The position numbers were made by a program, and so were the translations under genes. The notes beneath the pieces are model-generated. The model did not search any database and was not told where the DNA came from. It was given only the letters and a program-made list of their open reading frames with translations. 64,000 nt of DNA from Flavobacterium psychrophilum (GTDB lineage: Bacteria > Bacteroidota > Bacteroidia > Flavobacteriales > Flavobacteriaceae): positions 1 through 64,000 of the forward strand of contig CAMCFT010000006.1 of NCBI GenBank assembly GCA_945874225.1, in the 5' to 3' direction. How positions within the stretch are numbered: the first letter of the stretch is position 1; every line of letters begins with the position of its first letter. Below, one piece after another: positions 9,563 to 18,506 of the stretch.

Positions 9563-10489
9563 ATGAAAAAAATGAAAAAATTTAAATTATATTCTTTAGC
9601 CCTTTTAGTTTTAGCTGGTCTTTTTTCTTGTGAGGAAGACAGTGATGCGCTAACAGGCGGAGCAGCAACGGGTGGCTTATTAACTGTAAATTCAGGATTA
9701 GTTGGCTATGTCGTAGGAAATGGGAATGACTATAAATATCCCGTGAAAGTTACCAGTTTTCAAGGTGAGATTACTACAACTAAAATTGAAGTATACAAAT
9801 CTTTTACAAACGTGGCTGGTAAAAAAAGTAACGAGCTATTATATAAGACAATAAATGTAGTAGCTACTCCTGAGAATCAAGTTGTTGATTTTGATGTTAC
9901 TTATAATGAGTTAAAAGCAGATCTTACCATTGATGGAGTTCCTTTACCTAATGATGATAGTTTGTTAATTATTGGTGATGCTTGGACATTAAGATATGTA
10001 ACAACAACCTCTAATGGTGATGTGCATGCGAATGCAAAAACCACTAAAATAGCTGTAGGAACTCGTTTTGCGGGAACTTATAGAGTTATTGACAGTAATT
10101 ACTGGAGACTTGGAGTAAGCAACGGTGGATGGAACGGCGATATTCGTGTAATAGAATCAGTAGATGCAACAACATATCGATATGTTGGATATGCAGGTCT
10201 ATTTGCTTCTGATGCAAATACACATTATTTTACAATTGACGGTGCTGGTGTGGTTGTAACACCACAAACCTATAATGGAGCAGTTCAATTATTAAACGGT
10301 CAACCATTAATTAATTGCACTTCTAACCCTGTTGATATGATAAAATCTTGTGGATATGCAGGGCCTCAAAACACAGTAACCAAAGATGATGTTAATAGCA
10401 AAGATAGAATCTATAGAACTTACGGTTACTATACTGCAGGTTCGGGACCACGTGAATTTTATGAAGCTTTAGAAAGAGTAGTCAACTAA
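9563..10489 (+). CDS. Lipoprotein of the SusCD operon, function unknown
   Basis: This is a 308-residue predicted lipoprotein. A lysine-rich start is followed by LYSLALLVLAGLFSC, with the cysteine at residue 23 fitting a lipobox. The mature part is mostly beta-strand-like with acidic patches (EEDSDA) and aromatic stretches (YWRLGVSNGGWNGDIRV). I do not recognise a named family. Its position directly after SusD, with 12 nt spacing, suggests a surface accessory protein that helps capture the transporter's substrate. A second in-frame ATG at 9572 gives an equally good signal peptide. Confidence 0.8.
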   Translation: MKKMKKFKLYSLALLVLAGLFSCEEDSDALTGGAATGGLLTVNSGLVGYVVGNGNDYKYPVKVTSFQGEITTTKIEVYKSFTNVAGKKSNELLYKTINVVATPENQVVDFDVTYNELKADLTIDGVPLPNDDSLLIIGDAWTLRYVTTTSNGDVHANAKTTKIAVGTRFAGTYRVIDSNYWRLGVSNGGWNGDIRVIESVDATTYRYVGYAGLFASDANTHYFTIDGAGVVVTPQTYNGAVQLLNGQPLINCTSNPVDMIKSCGYAGPQNTVTKDDVNSKDRIYRTYGYYTAGSGPREFYEALERVVN

Positions 10490-10502
10490 TAAATAAATAA
10501 AA

Positions 10503-11522
10503 ATGAAAAAAATAACTAAAATATTTTTGTTTTCAGCACTATCATTGACTTCTCTACTTTTTGTAGGTTGTTATGAAGAGGATCTGACAGGACAGAGCAC
10601 TATAGATGTCTCCCAAAATGTGGTGGGTACTATTCAATTTGTTGCACCATTGGTGGCGACACAAACGGTACAAGAAGGAGACGAGGGAAAGTATCAATAT
10701 AATCTAAAAATAACTAATCCTCAACCTGTTGATATCTATGTAAAAGTTAAAATAAAATCTGGAACAGCAACTCGAGGCGAGGATTTTGATTTTGACGATC
10801 AACTCTTAATAAAAGCTTATGCAACTTCTGTAACAGGAAATATTAATATAATAACAGATCTTATATTTGAACCAAATGAAAATTTCGTTTTAGAAATAGG
10901 TGGGGATGTGAATATATCTAATGCATCAATTCCCGCAAGTACTATTTCTTTTACAATAGCAAACTATGTTGGCAGCAGTGTAGATATTTCATTTGCTTGG
11001 GATAAACTAATTGATGGTTACTCTGCAGGGTCTAATATTGATTTTGATATATTTGTTGCAGATGCAGCAGGTTATAACAATAGTGATCCTTGGGCTACTT
11101 TTAATGGCACTGATTATGCTGCAACAGGAGATGAACCAGAATTACTATCGATGGATATAGCTGATTGGGCAGACGGTGAATATATTTTATTTCACGATTT
11201 GTACTATAACGGGTTTTACGGATATGGTGCTGCAGCAAATGTTACGGTGCCTATAGTTGCAACTTTTTCGAGAGCAGGAGCTTTTTCAACTGTAGTTACA
11301 CAAGATCCATCTCAATCAATAAATGCAAACACAACAAATGGTTATGTAGATGATACTAATGCTAAAACAGGAGCATGGCATAATGGTTTTATTGCCAAAG
11401 TAACTATTGCTAATGGTGTATTTACAATTACAGATTACGAAGGGGTAAAGTTAGCCTCTGGAAAATTATCTGGGACTAAGAATAAAACTTTAAGACCATT
11501 ATCTATTTTAAAGAAGAACTAA
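10503..11522 (+). CDS. Lipoprotein with a Calx-beta-like segment
   Basis: This is a 339-residue predicted lipoprotein, last gene of the SusCD operon. The signal MKKITKIFLFSALSLTSLLF is followed by VGC with the cysteine at residue 23. Residues about 45-135 look like a Calx-beta fold: KIKSGTATRGEDFDFDDQLL and PNENFVLEIGGDVNIS follow the usual pattern of that domain. The second half has acidic, aspartate-rich loops but no enzyme motif. It ends 23 nt before a strong terminator, closing the transcription unit. The likely role is surface binding or structural support for the transporter; this is inferred from position. Confidence 0.78.
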   Translation: MKKITKIFLFSALSLTSLLFVGCYEEDLTGQSTIDVSQNVVGTIQFVAPLVATQTVQEGDEGKYQYNLKITNPQPVDIYVKVKIKSGTATRGEDFDFDDQLLIKAYATSVTGNINIITDLIFEPNENFVLEIGGDVNISNASIPASTISFTIANYVGSSVDISFAWDKLIDGYSAGSNIDFDIFVADAAGYNNSDPWATFNGTDYAATGDEPELLSMDIADWADGEYILFHDLYYNGFYGYGAAANVTVPIVATFSRAGAFSTVVTQDPSQSINANTTNGYVDDTNAKTGAWHNGFIAKVTIANGVFTITDYEGVKLASGKLSGTKNKTLRPLSILKKN

Positions 11523-11545
11523 ATTCTTATAATTTGAAGACTAAA

Positions 11546-11576
11546 AACCACCAGTAAATCACTGGTGGTTTTTTTA
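11546..11576 (+). terminator. Rho-independent terminator of the SusCD operon
   Basis: AACCACCAGT (11546-11555) pairs perfectly with ACTGGTGGTT (11561-11570) across a 5-base loop and is followed by an unbroken T-run. Confidence 0.92.
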
Positions 11577-11739
11577 TTGTCCGTTGTCTAGTCCTAAAAT
11601 AGCGACAAAAAAACCGTAAGGAAGAAAATACAAATTATACTATTGGTTAAAATATTTTAGATAAAAAAAAACAATTTAAGTGTAGGACAGAATGTATTTT
11701 CTATTAAAATTTAAAAATGAGATTTGGAAATTAATACCG

Positions 11740-11779
11740 TTATACCATTTGAACTAAAATATAATGAATAATGGTATAA
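11740..11779. repeat. Inverted repeat, 10-base arms
   Basis: TTATACCATT (11740-11749) and AATGGTATAA (11770-11779) are exact reverse complements around 20 AT-rich bases. There is no T-run. A single copy of the right arm, minus its first base, recurs at the end of the lpxH-glycosyltransferase spacer near 23865. Confidence 0.6.
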
Positions 11780-11854
11780 GAGCCAATTGGGTTTAATTTT
11801 GTGCAATAAAAATGATTAATGTTTTAACAATCTTCGATTTTTTGTTACTAGATT

Positions 11855-11888
11855 AAACAGCTTTCAAAAAGTTAACTAAGCTGTTTTT
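11855..11888 (+). terminator. Orphan terminator-like hairpin
   Basis: AAACAGCTT (11855-11863) pairs with AAGCTGTTT (11878-11886), and the T-run continues to 11888. There is no gene just upstream on this strand, so it may mark the end of a lost gene or a small RNA. Confidence 0.5.
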
Positions 11889-12312
11889 CTACAGAAAATC
11901 AAATAGAACTATTAAGTACTTTTGGGTTGTCTGTGAAAGCATAAGTGACATTAGACTAACATTCATTGCTGTTTTTCTATATCTTGATCTATCGGGACAT
12001 AGAAAAAGCAAAAAAACTAAACCACTATAAACTTGAAGTCCAAAGGTTTGATTGGCAGACTAAAAACCTGCAAGGTTGGATACATTTAGACGGTGATTCA
12101 CAAATTTATAATAATTAATCTGTGAATCTTGCCTAAAACCATTTATAAAACCTGAAAGTAAATGCACTAAAAGCGCATAGTTTTAGACTATATTTGATAC
12201 CCATAAATCTATATAGTTAAAAATACAAAAAATCTAGTAGGACCTATTAAATAATTGTGCTTGGGCTATTATCTTGTTTACGTAATCGGAATAGCAAATT
12301 AATAATAAGAAT

Positions 12313-12343
12313 AAAAAAATCCTCGAGGCACAGCCTCAAGGAT
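12313..12343 (-). terminator. Terminator of the M36 peptidase gene
   Basis: On the minus strand ATCCTTGAGGC pairs with GCCTCGAGGAT (one G-T wobble) around a 3-base loop, then runs into seven T. It lies 27 nt past the stop codon of the peptidase gene. Confidence 0.88.
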
Positions 12344-12369
12344 CCTTTGTTTATTCTAATTTTAGAACT

Positions 12370-15096
12370 TTATTTAATAATTATTTTTTCTGCATAATTT
12401 ATTGTTTCGTTACTTATTTTTAGAATGTACATTCCTTTTTGTAAAGAATTCAAATTTATAGATTTTTCAATATTAAAATTAATATCCGTTAATTTAAATA
12501 CAACTCTTCCGGTTAAATCAGCAACTTGAAGATTTACTTTGCCAGCGAATTCATTAATACGAATATTAAGTTGCCCTTTAGGCGCAGGATTTGGATAAAC
12601 ACTAATTTTATCATTATTAATAAATTGATTTACTGCTAATGTACAATTAGCACCAGCAGCAGGTTCCGTAAAATCTTCTACTTGATCGTTAATCGCAGCA
12701 ATATTTGTTCTGTCTCCACTATTATCGCCTGAAGAAGCATTAACACCTAATCCTCTTCTAGCAAATACTTTCCAAATCATGCAATAATCCATTCCTCCTG
12801 TTGTGGCTTGATCCGCTGCAATTATGGCATTTCTAGCTTGAATATAAGAAGGATTGCAGGGCTGCAATTTCATCGCATCCAAAACTAAACGCATTACTTT
12901 ATTATTACCACCTGTCCCAGTATATATATTTGAATTAAAACCATATTTATCAATATATGCCCAGGTTAAGTCCCATAACATTGCGGTCCATATTTCGCCG
13001 GTTTCATGCGGTTCTACTTTCTCAATGCTATCAACAGAGTCAATAAATGTTTTACCGTTTGTATCTGCAAAGGTCAAAGGATTTACAGATATATTTGTTG
13101 AATATGGATAATTTCTGATTCCTCCTCCATTAATAGGCTCATTAATTGCATAAGTTCCAATACCTCTCGGATCTGCACCAGAATCTCCAGTTTTTAATTG
13201 CATCATTAGTGCTACCCAATCTGACCAACCTTCACCCATTTGCTCAGGAGAAGTTAAGCAAGTTGATTTAAGTGGACCTCCAGTTAATCTATTTGAAATA
13301 CCGTGGGCAAATTCGTGGGCAATTATTCCATTATCAAAATCGCCATCGCCATACAAATACAAACCAGCTGGAGTCTCTAGTTTAACATTTACAGGACCAT
13401 TTGCCATTTCAGCAATAAAGACATCCCCTATTTCTTTGGTTACAAAAACAGCAGGAATTGTTATTCCTAAAATCCCTGTAGAACTCATAGACAGTCTCAC
13501 TGGACTATTAGGGATACTATCCATCATAATAACTCCAATGGCTCCGGCATCCTGAGCATTTTTTACTTTTAAATTAAAAAAACATCCTCCTCTTTTTATT
13601 AAAGCTATTTTTCCTATTAAGGCAGCTGCATTAGTAGGAGCCTGACAAGCTGAATTATAACCTGGAGGTGTTGGATTATTTTGATACAAAACTAAATTCG
13701 AGGCAATACCGTTAGGGGAAGCTGGTATAGGAATTCTGTCAGTTCCTTCGAAAACATTAGTTGTGGCAACCCTTAGGCCTGCGATTGATGAAGGAGAATT
13801 TACAGTTATATATTCAGTAGGTGGTGCTCCAGCATCCCACATGAACATTTGTACTCTTGGTCTAGTTCCATCATTTGGCGTAGCAAAATTAGCGTTATTC
13901 AAGGTAGCAACTGATTGCGAATACCCATCCTGAGAATCAGCATAAACATAGTCTCCTGTAAGAGATGACGTCCCGCCTCTACCATAATTAGTTTTTTGAA
14001 AATTACCAGAAACCTCATCAAAACCATAACGATACCATACGTCATGCATGATGTTTACCATATAAAACAAATTAGTTGTTGCTGCAGAGGTATACGCTGT
14101 TGGTTGCAATGTTTGTCCTCCATAAGTAAAATCAAAATTTAAAGATGCCCCACCTTCTGCCCGTATTCCACTACCATCATCACCATTTGCGTCTTCCTGT
14201 GCCAAAACGTTATTGCCAAAAGTATTAGTAAAAACATTTGAAGCAGTTGTACTCCCAATAGTAGTATTCGTATTGTGCCATCCATTAGGTGATGCTGTTG
14301 CATCACTTGGAGAAGCTATTAATTGAAATAGACTGTGATTTGGGCTTTCATAATTAAAAGGAATTACTCTGTAAGAACCCGCATTAACCTGAACTGGTGA
14401 AACAAAAGTGTTTGCAACAACTTCTTCTTTAAAATTAAACGGATAATTAGATGGGTAATGATATTGATTTGATTTACCAAAATTACAACTAACAACTAAA
14501 TCATGTTTTTCTAATATAACCCCATTGAGTGCATCAATTCTTATATCCCAAAGGTGCTTACCATCAGGCGAATAAAACTGAAATGCCCAAGCTAATTTTA
14601 ATTTATTCTCTTTCGTAGATTGGTAAACTAATTTAGCACTAATCAAATCTTCCTGAATTCCATCACTTAATCGAAACGATTTATCATTAATTGTTTCTAC
14701 AACAGAAAATTTGGCCGGAGCTATAATCCCTAGACGAGAATAAGCACTTGTAATCGCTTCCAGAACAGATAAACTAGGAGCAATTGCATTTGCTTTCATA
14801 TTTATGTTCTTTACAAAGTTATTGCCAATGTCGATAACATTTCCGTCTTTCATTGAGATGTTAGATTGAGCATTAAAAATCTCAATTCCCTGATATCTTT
14901 GAACAATATAATAATTAGTGATTTTAGTCCCTTCAGAAGAAACTTCGCTTTCAACAACCCAGTCAGAAACATCTATGCTTGTCAAGCCAAACTTTTTCAT
15001 TTCTGTATTCAGTCGTGACTGAATCTTCTGCTTATTTGATTGGGAAAATCCAGTCCAACAAATCAGAAAAGCAAATAATAGTACAATTTTTTTCAT
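12370..15096 (-). CDS. Secreted M36 (fungalysin-type) metallopeptidase with PA and T9SS domains
   Basis: This is a zinc endopeptidase secreted by the type IX system. From the ATG at 15096 it has 908 residues: a signal peptide (MKKIVLLFAFLICWTGFSQ), an FTP/propeptide region (about 30-210) and the M36 catalytic region. The zinc motif is HEFAH at residues 594-598, within GIIAHEFAHGISNRLTGG. A PA domain (TNAAALIGKIALIKRGGCFF) is inserted before the catalytic motif. The last 80 residues are a type A T9SS sorting domain (ISVYPNPAPKGQLNIRI through GMYILKISN). The frame is open further upstream to 15168, but only the 15096 start gives a signal peptide. It is a lone gene between a gene-free region and the divergent rlmB. 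It probably degrades extracellular protein. Confidence 0.93.
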   Translation of the reverse strand: MKKIVLLFAFLICWTGFSQSNKQKIQSRLNTEMKKFGLTSIDVSDWVVESEVSSEGTKITNYYIVQRYQGIEIFNAQSNISMKDGNVIDIGNNFVKNINMKANAIAPSLSVLEAITSAYSRLGIIAPAKFSVVETINDKSFRLSDGIQEDLISAKLVYQSTKENKLKLAWAFQFYSPDGKHLWDIRIDALNGVILEKHDLVVSCNFGKSNQYHYPSNYPFNFKEEVVANTFVSPVQVNAGSYRVIPFNYESPNHSLFQLIASPSDATASPNGWHNTNTTIGSTTASNVFTNTFGNNVLAQEDANGDDGSGIRAEGGASLNFDFTYGGQTLQPTAYTSAATTNLFYMVNIMHDVWYRYGFDEVSGNFQKTNYGRGGTSSLTGDYVYADSQDGYSQSVATLNNANFATPNDGTRPRVQMFMWDAGAPPTEYITVNSPSSIAGLRVATTNVFEGTDRIPIPASPNGIASNLVLYQNNPTPPGYNSACQAPTNAAALIGKIALIKRGGCFFNLKVKNAQDAGAIGVIMMDSIPNSPVRLSMSSTGILGITIPAVFVTKEIGDVFIAEMANGPVNVKLETPAGLYLYGDGDFDNGIIAHEFAHGISNRLTGGPLKSTCLTSPEQMGEGWSDWVALMMQLKTGDSGADPRGIGTYAINEPINGGGIRNYPYSTNISVNPLTFADTNGKTFIDSVDSIEKVEPHETGEIWTAMLWDLTWAYIDKYGFNSNIYTGTGGNNKVMRLVLDAMKLQPCNPSYIQARNAIIAADQATTGGMDYCMIWKVFARRGLGVNASSGDNSGDRTNIAAINDQVEDFTEPAAGANCTLAVNQFINNDKISVYPNPAPKGQLNIRINEFAGKVNLQVADLTGRVVFKLTDINFNIEKSINLNSLQKGMYILKISNETINYAEKIIIK

Positions 15097-15297
15097 ATTC
15101 TTGTTTAATTTACAACAAACATAAATCAATTTGTTGTAATAATTGTTTAATATTATAACATTTAACATATAACATATAATAATTATGGTAATATTTTAAA
15201 AAAAATGTTAAAAAAAATTGAATTGTTGTTAATTTACTGATATAGCTTAAAGTACAATATTTTCTATTATCATTACATAAATTCTGAAACGAAAAAC

Positions 15298-15305
15298 TAT
15301 CTTTG
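15298..15305 (+). promoter_or_regulatory. Promoter -7 box of rlmB, four bases before the start codon
   Basis: TATCTTTG matches TAnnTTTG and ends 4 nt before the ATG at 15310. If used, transcription begins at or next to the start codon, so the mRNA would have little or no leader. Confidence 0.7.
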
Positions 15306-15309
15306 CAAA

Positions 15310-16044
15310 ATGGAAAAAGAACATTTAATATTCGGGATACGAGCAATAATTGAAGCAATACAATCAGGAAAGGAAGTCGATAAAGTATTTATACAAAAAG
15401 AAATATCGGGCGAACTGATGAAAGATTTAATGAAGGTGATGAAACGTGCCAACGTGAATTTCTCTTATGTTCCTGTCGAAAAACTGAATCGATTAACTCC
15501 AAATAATCATCAAGGTGCTGTAGCTTCTATTTCACCAATTGGTTTTATTGACCTGGAACATTTAGTTGATGCCACTGTTGAATCTGGAAAAGTACCATTG
15601 TTTTTAATTCTAGATCAAATATCGGATGCACGTAATTTTGGCGCTATCATCAGAACTGCTGAATGTACTGGCGTAAACGGAATTATTGTTCAAAAAGCAG
15701 GTTCTGCTCCAGTAAATGGTGACACCGTTAAAACTTCGGCTGGAGCCGTGTTTAATGTGCCTATTTGCAAAGTAGAACACATCAAAGACGCTATTTTCTA
15801 TCTGCAAGGTTCTGGAATAAAAACCGTTGCTGCAACTGAAAAAACAGATCAAAATATTTATGATGTTGATTTAAAAGATGGAGTTGCTATTATTATGGGT
15901 TCAGAAGACAGAGGAATCAACCCTTCAGTTCTTAAAATTGTGGATGAAAAAGCAAAACTTCCAATGTTTGGAACAATAGGTTCACTAAATGTTTCCGTAG
16001 CCTGCGGCGCTTTTTTATACGAAGCGGTAAGACAGAGAAGTTAA
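15310..16044 (+). CDS. rlmB: 23S rRNA 2'-O-ribose methyltransferase, TrmH/SpoU family (RlmB-like)
   Basis: This SAM-dependent SpoU-family enzyme methylates a guanosine ribose in 23S rRNA. It has 244 residues. An N-terminal RNA-binding domain (HLIFGIRAIIEAIQSGKEVD) is followed by the knotted catalytic domain with its three motifs: motif 1 LDQISDARNFGAIIRTAE (about residues 99-116), motif 2 IIMGSEDRGINPSVL (about 197) and motif 3 LNVSVACGAFLYEAVRQR at the end. It is read away from the M36 gene and faces the rhomboid gene. The RlmB assignment within the family is by similarity in length and N-terminal domain; a tRNA-directed relative is less likely. Confidence 0.88.
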   Translation: MEKEHLIFGIRAIIEAIQSGKEVDKVFIQKEISGELMKDLMKVMKRANVNFSYVPVEKLNRLTPNNHQGAVASISPIGFIDLEHLVDATVESGKVPLFLILDQISDARNFGAIIRTAECTGVNGIIVQKAGSAPVNGDTVKTSAGAVFNVPICKVEHIKDAIFYLQGSGIKTVAATEKTDQNIYDVDLKDGVAIIMGSEDRGINPSVLKIVDEKAKLPMFGTIGSLNVSVACGAFLYEAVRQRS

Positions 16045-16087
16045 AGATTTCTGATTGAAGATTAACGATTTTTGATTTCAGATTTAG
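16045..16087 (+). repeat. Dispersed 40-bp repeat, copy 1
   Basis: The string GATTTCTGATTGAAGATTAA begins at 16047 and continues with CGATTTTTGATTTCAGATTT. An almost identical string (two differences in about 40 bases) lies at 17069-17108 in the same orientation. This copy fills the gap between the convergent rlmB and rhomboid genes. Confidence 0.85.
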
Positions 16088-16103
16088 AATAAAAAAAATT
16101 GAA

Positions 16104-16874
16104 TTAAGGCTCTGGTTTTGATTCATTTTTTTTGTTTTCAACGATAGTGTAATCCACTAGAGAACTTGAGGAAAAATACGGAGGAATTTCATCGTCTAGT
16201 TCAACTATTGGAACATTTACAAAGTTCCCATATTCATCAAAACGCTGCATAAACTTATCTTCTTGTGGGTCAAAATCAGGATGTTCCCAATCGTATTTGA
16301 TAATCTTCTTATATTCTGGCGTCTTGTAAATTATTGAAAGAACAAGCCCCGTAATCAATCCGGCCAAATGTCCTTCCCAAGAAATTTTTTCTTCTACTTT
16401 TGGAAAAATGTACCAAACCAACCCACCATAAACCACGACAACAGCCAATGACAAAGCAACTAATCGATAATATTTTGTTTGAATTCCTTTGAAAAAAATG
16501 AAACTGACCAAAACATAAATTAAACTGCTGGCACCAATGTGATAACTATCTCTGCCAATTACCCAAGTGATTAATCCCGAAAGCAATATTCCATAACTAA
16601 TAACTGCCAAAGACTGTCTGGTATAAAAATACTGTAAGGCTGCCAATAAAATCAATAACGGAATTGAATTATTATATAAATGTTCAATATCAGCGTGGAT
16701 GAAAGGGCTGAAAATAATGCCTTGTAAACCAGACAATGTTCTGGGAAAAATACCGTTTTCAGTAAAATCAAAATCAAATCGGATTTCTAACCAATAAACA
16801 AACCACAAGAACAACACAAAAAAAAGTGGAAGTCCTATGACTGAATTAGTATATTTGAAATGGTTGTCGTTCAT
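16104..16874 (-). CDS. Rhomboid-family intramembrane serine protease
   Basis: This is a membrane protease that cuts transmembrane substrates inside the bilayer. It has 256 residues and about six transmembrane segments. The order of motifs fits the family: HADIEHLYNNSIPLLIL (a variant of the HxxxxHxxxN motif) near residue 62, the catalytic serine in HIGASSLIYVLVSF near residue 117, and the catalytic histidine in WEGHLAGLITGLVLS near residue 168. A charged cytoplasmic tail of about 70 residues follows. It is transcribed toward rlmB, and both of its flanks carry copies of the same 40-bp repeat. The substrate is unknown. Confidence 0.9.
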   Translation of the reverse strand: MNDNHFKYTNSVIGLPLFFVLFLWFVYWLEIRFDFDFTENGIFPRTLSGLQGIIFSPFIHADIEHLYNNSIPLLILLAALQYFYTRQSLAVISYGILLSGLITWVIGRDSYHIGASSLIYVLVSFIFFKGIQTKYYRLVALSLAVVVVYGGLVWYIFPKVEEKISWEGHLAGLITGLVLSIIYKTPEYKKIIKYDWEHPDFDPQEDKFMQRFDEYGNFVNVPIVELDDEIPPYFSSSSLVDYTIVENKKNESKPEP

Positions 16875-17068
16875 TAAAAAATTAAGATTTTAGAATTAAA
16901 GTCCGAGTCTAAATTTACTCAAAAATTTAACCAAAAACAATTTAGTGCTATTTTGTCATATTTAGGAAAAAGAGAATAGAAAATAGATAATTGAAAAAGA
17001 GAATATTAGAATATCTTTATTCTTAGTAGCTTCAAATAAAAACAGTAATTTTACCAAAGTTATTTTTT

Positions 17069-17108
17069 GATTTCTGATTGAAGAATAACGATTTATGATT
17101 TCAGATTT
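17069..17108 (+). repeat. Dispersed 40-bp repeat, copy 2
   Basis: This is a direct copy of the element at 16045-16087. It ends eight bases before the rarA start codon, so it forms the whole region where a ribosome-binding site or short leader would lie. Confidence 0.85.
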
Positions 17109-17116
17109 AAAAAGAA

Positions 17117-18394
17117 ATGGAAGCACCTTTAGCAGAACGCATACGTCCGCAAAAATTAGAAGATTACATCAGTCAATCCCATTTAGTTGGGCCAAGTGGG
17201 TCTTTGACACAACAAATCGCTAAGGGAATTATTCCCTCATTAATATTTTGGGGACCGCCGGGAACTGGGAAAACAACATTGGCACAAATTATTGCACAGG
17301 AATCGAAACGACCTTTTTATATTTTGAGCGCCATCAATTCAGGTGTGAAAGATATTCGTGAAGTGATTGAAAAAGCCAAGCAAAGTGGCGGACTTTTCAC
17401 AACAAAAAATCCAATTCTTTTTATTGATGAGATTCATCGTTTCAGCAAATCACAACAAGATTCCTTATTGGCGGCTGTCGAAAAAGGTTGGATAACCTTG
17501 ATTGGTGCCACAACCGAAAATCCAAGTTTTGAAGTGATTCCTGCATTATTGTCACGTTGCCAAGTTTATATTTTGAATGCGTTTACCAAGGATGACTTAG
17601 AGACCTTATTGCACCGTGCTTTGAAAACAGATGCTTTTTTGGCTACTAAAAATATCAAGCTAACCGAAACCGAGGCGCTGTTGAGACTTTCCGGTGGTGA
17701 TGGACGCAAACTTTTAAATATTTTTGAACTCGTTGTAAACGCTTCTGATGAAGACGAAATTGAAATCACAAACGACCGAGTTTTTGAACTCGTGCAACAA
17801 AATACGGTTTTGTATGACAAAAGTGGCGAACAGCATTATGACATTGTTTCGGCTTTTATAAAATCAATTCGAGGCAGCGATCCAAATGGTGCTGTTTATT
17901 GGCTGGCCAGAATGATTGAAGGTGGCGAAGACGTAAAATTTATCGCCAGACGTATGCTTATTTTGTCAAGTGAAGATATTGGAAATGCAAATCCCACCGC
18001 TTTTATTATGGCTAACAATACTTTTCAAGCCGTAGCAACAATTGGTTATCCCGAAAGCAGAATTATTCTGAGCCAATGTGCGATTTACTTAGCAACTTCG
18101 CCCAAAAGCAATGCTTCTTATTTGGCTATTGGAACTGCACAACAATTGGTAAAACAAACTGGTGATTTACCGGTTCCCATTCATTTACGCAATGCTCCAA
18201 CTAAGTTGATGAAGGAATTGGGTTATGGTGACGAGTATAAATATTCGCACGATTATGCCAATAACTTTGCTGAACAGGAATTCCTTCCCGATGCTATTTC
18301 TGAAACCCTGCTCTACAATCCCGGAAACAATTCGAGAGAAAATAGCAACCGTGAATTTTTAAAAAATCGTTGGAAAAATAAATATGGTTATTAA
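17117..18394 (+). CDS. rarA: Replication-associated recombination protein A (AAA+ ATPase)
   Basis: RarA (MgsA) is a clamp-loader-like AAA+ ATPase acting at stalled replication forks. It has 425 residues, a normal length. Walker A is GPPGTGKTT at about residues 46-54 and Walker B is [10 protein letters not shown] with D104-E105. Sensor 1 ([11 protein letters not shown]) and the arginine-finger region (LLSRCQVY) follow. The C-terminal half carries the MgsA_C tetramerisation part ([26 protein letters not shown]). It is a single gene, followed by a heptamer repeat and a hairpin that face the minus-strand operon. Confidence 0.95.
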   Translation: MEAPLAERIRPQKLEDYISQSHLVGPSGSLTQQIAKGIIPSLIFWGPPGTGKTTLAQIIAQESKRPFYILSAINSGVKDIREVIEKAKQSGGLFTTKNPILFIDEIHRFSKSQQDSLLAAVEKGWITLIGATTENPSFEVIPALLSRCQVYILNAFTKDDLETLLHRALKTDAFLATKNIKLTETEALLRLSGGDGRKLLNIFELVVNASDEDEIEITNDRVFELVQQNTVLYDKSGEQHYDIVSAFIKSIRGSDPNGAVYWLARMIEGGEDVKFIARRMLILSSEDIGNANPTAFIMANNTFQAVATIGYPESRIILSQCAIYLATSPKSNASYLAIGTAQQLVKQTGDLPVPIHLRNAPTKLMKELGYGDEYKYSHDYANNFAEQEFLPDAISETLLYNPGNNSRENSNREFLKNRWKNKYGY

Positions 18395-18403
18395 ATAAGG
18401 TAA

Positions 18404-18446
18404 CAGGTAGCAGGTAGCAGGTAGCAGGTAGCAGGTAGCAGGTAGC
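18404..18446. repeat. Perfect heptamer tandem repeat, six copies
   Basis: The unit CAGGTAG is repeated six times without change from 18404 to 18445, ten bases after the rarA stop codon. The absence of variation suggests a recent expansion and possible copy-number slippage. Confidence 0.95.
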
Positions 18447-18461
18447 AAAAATAAAAAAATT

Positions 18462-18501
18462 AGATTTCAGATTAGAGGTTTACCTTCTTAATCTGAAATC
18501 T
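18462..18501. terminator. Bidirectional hairpin between rarA and the exported-protein gene
   Basis: AGATTTCAGATTA (18462-18474) is the exact reverse complement of TAATCTGAAATCT (18489-18501). The arm shares GATTTCAGATT with the 40-bp repeats at 16045 and 17069. It lies between convergent genes and could end both, although the flanking T-runs are weak. Confidence 0.6.
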
Positions 18502-18506
18502 GAAAT

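Larger units (their letters stand above)
11580..12310. other. Gene-free stretch of about 730 bases
   Basis: No open frame with coding character was seen on either strand, and no RNA gene fold was recognised. It contains an inverted repeat at 11740-11779, a terminator-like hairpin at 11855-11888 and many scattered stop codons. Short strings such as ATAATGAA and TAATGGTATAA also occur near 23850-23875. It may be decayed coding or mobile DNA, but nothing recognisable remains. Confidence 0.6.

Noticed and set aside
15097-15168. Longer N-terminus for the M36 peptidase
   Set aside because: The extra 24 residues would bury the signal peptide; the ATG at 15096 gives a normal secretion signal.
18404-18446. 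Possible CRISPR-like array
   Set aside because: The units are 7 bases with no spacers and there are no cas genes; it is a simple tandem repeat.
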